A DNA stretch of 9,875 bases, from assembly GCA_016207585.1 (NCBI GenBank), contig JACQPI010000015.1, positions 1 through 9,875 on the forward strand, read 5' to 3'. Of the stretch, positions 7,103 through 9,875 are shown one piece after another. The position numbers and the translations under genes were made by a program. The number at the start of each line of letters is the position of its first letter. Within the stretch, counting starts at the first letter, position 1. This DNA comes from Elusimicrobiota bacterium. Its GTDB lineage: Bacteria; Elusimicrobiota; Elusimicrobia; UBA1565; JACRDR01. The notes beneath the pieces were generated by a model. It searched no databases. It was not told the DNA's origin and was given only the letters and a program-made list of their open reading frames with translations.

Positions 7103-8716
7103 ATGGAGATGCGCTTGGCAATCGGATCGTCCGGTCGGCGCCGACGCCTGCGCGCGGCATTCGCCGCGGCGGCCGCGTGCTTTTTTGCGCGCGCGTCGGC
7201 GCGCGCGGGCGACATCGAGGTGGCGGTCTCCGGACGATATGCCGGCTCGGTATCGAGCTATCGTCTCGGGGGGGCGCACTATCTGGAGGCTAAGCAGGCC
7301 GGGGAAGTTTACGGCGGCCAAGTCTACTGGTACCCCGTGACCGGGCGCGTTCAGATCAGCTTGCGAGGGCAGCAACTCCGCTTCATGACGGGATCGAAAG
7401 AGGTCCAATTAGGCTCGCAAGGCATGCAGCTTTCCAATGAGATAGTGACGCGCGCCTCGCGGGCCTTCATCCCGCTGGAGTTTTTTCTTTCTCCGGAGTT
7501 CGCAGCGTTTTCCCGCATGGACTCCCAGTTCAACGCCGAGACGGGGCACCTCTCCATCGAGCCCCGCGCGACGGTCGGCCCCCTGAAATGGTTTTCATAC
7601 CAGGACAAGAGCCGCGTCGAACTGCCGCTGGATGCCGGCGTAGGGTTTACGATCCATCGCCAAGGCAAGTCCGGGATCGAGGTTTCCATGCCGCTCGGGC
7701 AGATCGAAGGTTCCGAAATGGTCCAGGTCGGCGACGGCATCCTCGACGCTCTCCGGCTGCGCCAGGAGCCGAAAACTGTACTCTTGGCGATCCGGTTCGA
7801 TCCGGGAGCGAAGCGTTGGGAAAGCCGGGAGCTTAAGGAACCGCGGCGCCTGGTCATCGACGTGTACGGAAAATCGAAGCCCGTGGCTTACCCGGAGGGC
7901 GTGCCTCCTTCGGGGACCCGGACCCCCTCCGGTTCGCCGCGCGTTGCGGCTGAGGACGCCCTCGCGGCCGCCGGCATGCCGGCGGCTTCCACCGCCGCAA
8001 CGAGGACCGAGGCCGTCGCTGGGCCCCGTAAACGCAAGATCGTGGTCGATGCGGGCCACGGGGGTAAGGACGAGGGCGCCTCCAGCCGTCGCCGCACGCT
8101 GGAAAAAACCGTCAACCTCCTGGCCGCCAAAGAACTGGCGCGTCTCCTTAAGGAAGAGGACGCGTTTGAGGTGATCTTGACCCGGGAAGACGACACTTTC
8201 GTCGCCCTCGATGAGCGGTCCAGAATCGCCAACGACGCGCAGGCGGATCTTTTTATCTCCCTTCACTGCAACGCGACGAGAGACCGTTCCGAGAACGGGT
8301 TCGAGATATACTTTCTATCCGAGCGTGCCTCCGATCCCGAGTCCCAGCGCGTCGCCGACATCGAAAACGCCGTATTGCGCTTGGAGGGGAAATCGGGCGA
8401 GGAATTCGAGGCGCAGCAGGTGCTGCACGCCTTGGCCCGAACCGAGTACATAAACGACGGAGCGGAACTGGCGGGGCTCATCGCGCGGAATTTCGACAAA
8501 AGGGTCAACCTCGGAAATCGCGGGGTGAAACAAGCCGCCTTCTATGTGCTTCGCGGGACGAACGCGCCCGCCGTCCTCGTGGAGCTGGCCTTTCTCACCA
8601 ATAAGAAAGACGAGGCCAAGCTGCAGTCTCGGCGCTTCCGGCGTAAACTGGCCGAGGGGATTTACGCCGGGATTCTGGATTTCACGAAAAGACACAACTG
8701 GGAGCTGTCTCAGTAA
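7103..8716 (+). CDS. amiC: N-acetylmuramoyl-L-alanine amidase, AmiC-type (AMIN-like plus Amidase_3)
   Basis: Exported zinc amidase that cuts the bond between MurNAc and L-Ala of the stem peptide, as in daughter-cell separation. From the ATG at 7103 the product is 537 residues (7109 is an alternative; the open frame further upstream overprints rng). Residues 1-35 form a signal peptide with an Arg-rich start (GRRRRLRAAF) and an Ala-rich core. About 37-155 resembles the beta-rich copper-amine-oxidase N-like stalk. About 156-258 ends in EPRRLVIDVYG and resembles an AMIN wall-binding domain. A Pro/Ser/Ala linker runs to about 310. The Amidase_3 domain has DAGHGG (His319), Glu334, ISLHCNA (His388) and VELAFLTN (catalytic Glu494). 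The roughly 105 residues between His388 and Glu494 hold helices like the autoinhibitory segment of AmiB/AmiC enzymes. It lies 19 bp after rng. The symbol is class-level. Confidence 0.92.
   Translation: MEMRLAIGSSGRRRRLRAAFAAAAACFFARASARAGDIEVAVSGRYAGSVSSYRLGGAHYLEAKQAGEVYGGQVYWYPVTGRVQISLRGQQLRFMTGSKEVQLGSQGMQLSNEIVTRASRAFIPLEFFLSPEFAAFSRMDSQFNAETGHLSIEPRATVGPLKWFSYQDKSRVELPLDAGVGFTIHRQGKSGIEVSMPLGQIEGSEMVQVGDGILDALRLRQEPKTVLLAIRFDPGAKRWESRELKEPRRLVIDVYGKSKPVAYPEGVPPSGTRTPSGSPRVAAEDALAAAGMPAASTAATRTEAVAGPRKRKIVVDAGHGGKDEGASSRRRTLEKTVNLLAAKELARLLKEEDAFEVILTREDDTFVALDERSRIANDAQADLFISLHCNATRDRSENGFEIYFLSERASDPESQRVADIENAVLRLEGKSGEEFEAQQVLHALARTEYINDGAELAGLIARNFDKRVNLGNRGVKQAAFYVLRGTNAPAVLVELAFLTNKKDEAKLQSRRFRRKLAEGIYAGILDFTKRHNWELSQ
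7187..7206 (+). repeat. GC inverted repeat in the amidase signal-peptide region
   Basis: GCGCGCGC (7187-7194) pairs with GCGCGCGC (7199-7206) over a GTCG loop, preceded by T6 at 7181-7186. It encodes part of FFARASARA at the end of the signal peptide. The T run lies on the 5' side, so it is not a terminator for the + strand, and on the - strand the hairpin would be followed by A, not T. It is probably a by-product of Ala/Arg codons in a GC-rich genome. Confidence 0.45.
7892..7932 (+). repeat. Inverted repeat in the amidase linker region
   Basis: CCGGAGGG (7892-7899) and CCCTCCGG (7925-7932) are perfect 8-bp arms around 25 nt. A small inner stem (7909-7913 with 7918-7922, one T-G pair) can stack inside. 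It encodes the linker stretch YPEGVPPSGTRTPSG between the AMIN-like and amidase domains. Confidence 0.45.
7967..7986 (+). repeat. Perfect 20-bp palindrome in the amidase linker region
   Basis: GCCGCCGGCATGCCGGCGGC is its own reverse complement, centred between 7976 and 7977. It encodes AAGMPAA in the interdomain linker. It could be a protein-binding palindrome or a cruciform-forming site, but it may equally be chance in Ala/Gly/Pro-rich GC-rich coding sequence. Confidence 0.55.
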
Positions 8717-8736
8717 GGGCCTGTCAAGCAATAACT

Positions 8737-9540
8737 ATGAAACGTTCGCGGTTGCCCATAGGAATCTTTGACTCGGGTGTCGGGGGGCTTACCGTCCTGA
8801 AGGCTTTGCGAAATCGCCTGCCGCGCGCGGACATCCTCTATTTCGGGGATACCGCGCACGTCCCCTACGGCTCCAAGTCCAAGGAGGCAGTGACCCGCTA
8901 CGCCCTCGCGATCTCCCGGTTTTTGATAGGCCGGGGAGTGAAATTTTTGGTCGTCGCCTGCAATACCGCTTCGGCCTTGGCGCTGCCGACTCTGCGGCGC
9001 ACGCTCGGCGTTGCGGTCGTGGGCGTCATCCGCCCCGGCGTCCGGGCCGCCGTCCAAGCGACGCGCAGCGGGCGCCTCGCCGTGATCGCGACCGAGGCGA
9101 CGGTCGCCAGCCACGCCTATCGACGCGAGATCCGTCGATCGAACCCGCGATTACGAGCCATCGAGACGGCCTGTCCCTTGTTCGTTCCTCTCGTGGAGGA
9201 AGGTTGGTGGTCTCATCCGGTTACCGGGATGGTCGCACGGCGGTATTTGCGTCCCGTTTGCCGTCATGGAACGGACACCTTGATCTTGGGCTGCACCCAT
9301 TATCCTTTCCTGCGCCCGGCTTTGCAGCGGGTGATGGGACCGAAAGTTCGGCTGATCGATTCGGCAGAAGAAACCGCCCGGGAGGTATCCTCGCGATTGA
9401 GACTTTCGGGGCTTTTGCCGGACGCGGGACGCGGTCGGACCGAGTTTTTCGCTTCGGACGGGCCTGAACGATTCCTGGCTCTCGCGCGAAAGTTTCTTGG
9501 GAAACCCATCGAGGAGGTAACGATCCGCCGTGTCGACTAA
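8737..9540 (+). CDS. murI: Glutamate racemase MurI
   Basis: MurI is the cytoplasmic, cofactor-independent enzyme that converts L-glutamate to D-glutamate, the second residue of the peptidoglycan stem peptide. The 267-residue length is typical. Family motifs are all present: GIFDSGVGGLTVLKAL (Asp12, Ser13), DILYFGDTAHVPYGSKS, VVACNTASA with catalytic Cys75, and LILGCTHYPFL with the second catalytic Cys186 followed by His188. The start at 8737 lies 20 bp after the amidase stop; no good Shine-Dalgarno is seen there, so it probably depends on readthrough from the upstream gene. The 3' end overlaps the next reading frame by 11 bp and contains that gene's ribosome-binding site. Its place beside rod-complex and amidase genes makes the wall theme of the cluster clear. 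Nothing is missing from the enzyme. Confidence 0.97.
   Translation: MKRSRLPIGIFDSGVGGLTVLKALRNRLPRADILYFGDTAHVPYGSKSKEAVTRYALAISRFLIGRGVKFLVVACNTASALALPTLRRTLGVAVVGVIRPGVRAAVQATRSGRLAVIATEATVASHAYRREIRRSNPRLRAIETACPLFVPLVEEGWWSHPVTGMVARRYLRPVCRHGTDTLILGCTHYPFLRPALQRVMGPKVRLIDSAEETAREVSSRLRLSGLLPDAGRGRTEFFASDGPERFLALARKFLGKPIEEVTIRRVD
9511..9517 (+). promoter_or_regulatory. Shine-Dalgarno site for the downstream lipoprotein gene
   Basis: GAGGAGG inside the 3' end of murI lies 12 nt before the GTG at 9530, a rather long but usable spacing. In that frame a TAA at 9518-9520 closes the sequence upstream, and GTG 9530 is the first possible start after it. Confidence 0.6.
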
Positions 9541-9875
9541 CTCTGCGGCCGCGCTCCTCGCGGGTTTCAGCCTCGTTTTCTGGACCGTCGGCTGCGCCGG
9601 CTCCGGCCCGTTGGGGCCGAACAGCCGCGGGGTCCCTTTCGAGGATCTGACGCTGGAAAATATCTTCTCACGCTGGCCTTCGGGACAGCAATATCTCGAA
9701 GGGACCGGAACGGGCCGGCCCGCGCCGGGACAGCGGGAGACCGAGGCGCGGCGCCGGGCGGCGCGCGACGAAGCGGCGATCGAGGCGCAGAGGCAGCTGA
9801 TCGTCCAGCTGGAATCGCTTGTTGGGCGAGATCGCATCCGGGATCTGTTGCGCAAGGCCGAGGTGAGCCGACTGG
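9530..9875 (+). CDS. Putative envelope lipoprotein, LPP20-like (3' end cut by window)
   Basis: An open frame of 115 codons runs from a GTG overlapping the murI end by 11 bp to the window edge without a stop. The N-terminus has a hydrophobic stretch (about residues 6-20, ALLAGFSLVFWTVG) followed by Cys22 and then CAGSGPLGPNS, which looks like a lipoprotein signal. The lipobox is imperfect (T-V-G-C, with Thr where Leu is usual) and the first residues lack the usual basic charge. Next come about 45 residues with FEDLTLENIFSRWP, then EGTGTGRP and a charged helix EARRRAARDEAAIEAQRQL (about 72-90). A Gly-rich strand followed by such an Ala/Arg helix resembles LPP20/FlgT-N-type proteins of the outer membrane or flagellar apparatus. 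That assignment is inference from pattern only. It is likely cotranscribed with murI. Confidence 0.7.
   Translation, partial: MSTNSAAALLAGFSLVFWTVGCAGSGPLGPNSRGVPFEDLTLENIFSRWPSGQQYLEGTGTGRPAPGQRETEARRRAARDEAAIEAQRQLIVQLESLVGRDRIRDLLRKAEVSRL

Noticed and set aside
7181..7206. T6 plus GC hairpin as a terminator before the amidase
   Set aside because: It lies inside the coding region and the T run is upstream of the stem. Neither strand has the stem-then-T order of an intrinsic terminator.
6109..7215. Long open frame on the - strand (368 codons) opposite rng
   Set aside because: It is antisense to the conserved RNase E/G catalytic core and reads as low-complexity Arg/Ala/His-rich protein. No plausible gene.

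Overview
The window is a GC-rich, densely packed stretch with every gene on the + strand. It carries a nearly complete cell-elongation (rod-complex) operon followed by peptidoglycan-related genes. The order is mreB (3' part only), mreC, mreD, mrdA (PBP2), rodA, an RNase E/G-family gene, an AmiC-type N-acetylmuramoyl-L-alanine amidase, murI (glutamate racemase), and the 5' part of a putative lipoprotein gene cut by the window end. No gap exceeds about 55 bp. Several junctions are ATGA-type 4-bp overlaps or have gaps of 4-20 bp, so a single polycistronic unit with translational coupling is the simplest reading. I see no convincing promoter or intrinsic terminator, no RNA gene, no mobile element and no CRISPR.

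Organism: the combination of an elongasome, an AMIN-like/Amidase_3 periplasmic amidase and a lipoprotein candidate points to a rod-shaped diderm (Gram-negative-type) bacterium. The RodA has an extra membrane hairpin that I remember from Bacteroidota-like RodA proteins, and the RNase has an unusual N-terminal extension. A deep-branching diderm lineage such as Elusimicrobiota or a relative, or a deltaproteobacterial-type group, would fit. This placement is inference and weak.

Layout and logic: 1-720 is the actin homologue MreB. 721-773 is the only notable gap and holds two mutually exclusive short hairpins. 774-2098 (mreC, mreD) gives the periplasmic and membrane parts of the scaffold. 2095-5296 gives the transpeptidase PBP2 and its partner glycosyltransferase RodA. 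5311-7083 is an RNase E/G; its linkage to mre genes is old, since in E. coli rng (cafA) lies just downstream of mreBCD. 7103-8716 is an exported amidase that cleaves septal or lateral peptidoglycan. 8737-9540 makes D-glutamate for the wall precursor. 9530-end starts a candidate LPP20-like envelope lipoprotein.

The region is core housekeeping, not an accessory island, and I do not see an undescribed system in it. Points worth a second look: a Cys/Cys/His/Cys quartet in PBP2 at the position of the zinc site known from Acinetobacter PBP2; the disordered Arg-rich N-terminal extension of the RNase, with a strong hairpin in its coding sequence; the RodA insertion; perfect inverted repeats in the amidase linker; and the partial lipoprotein.
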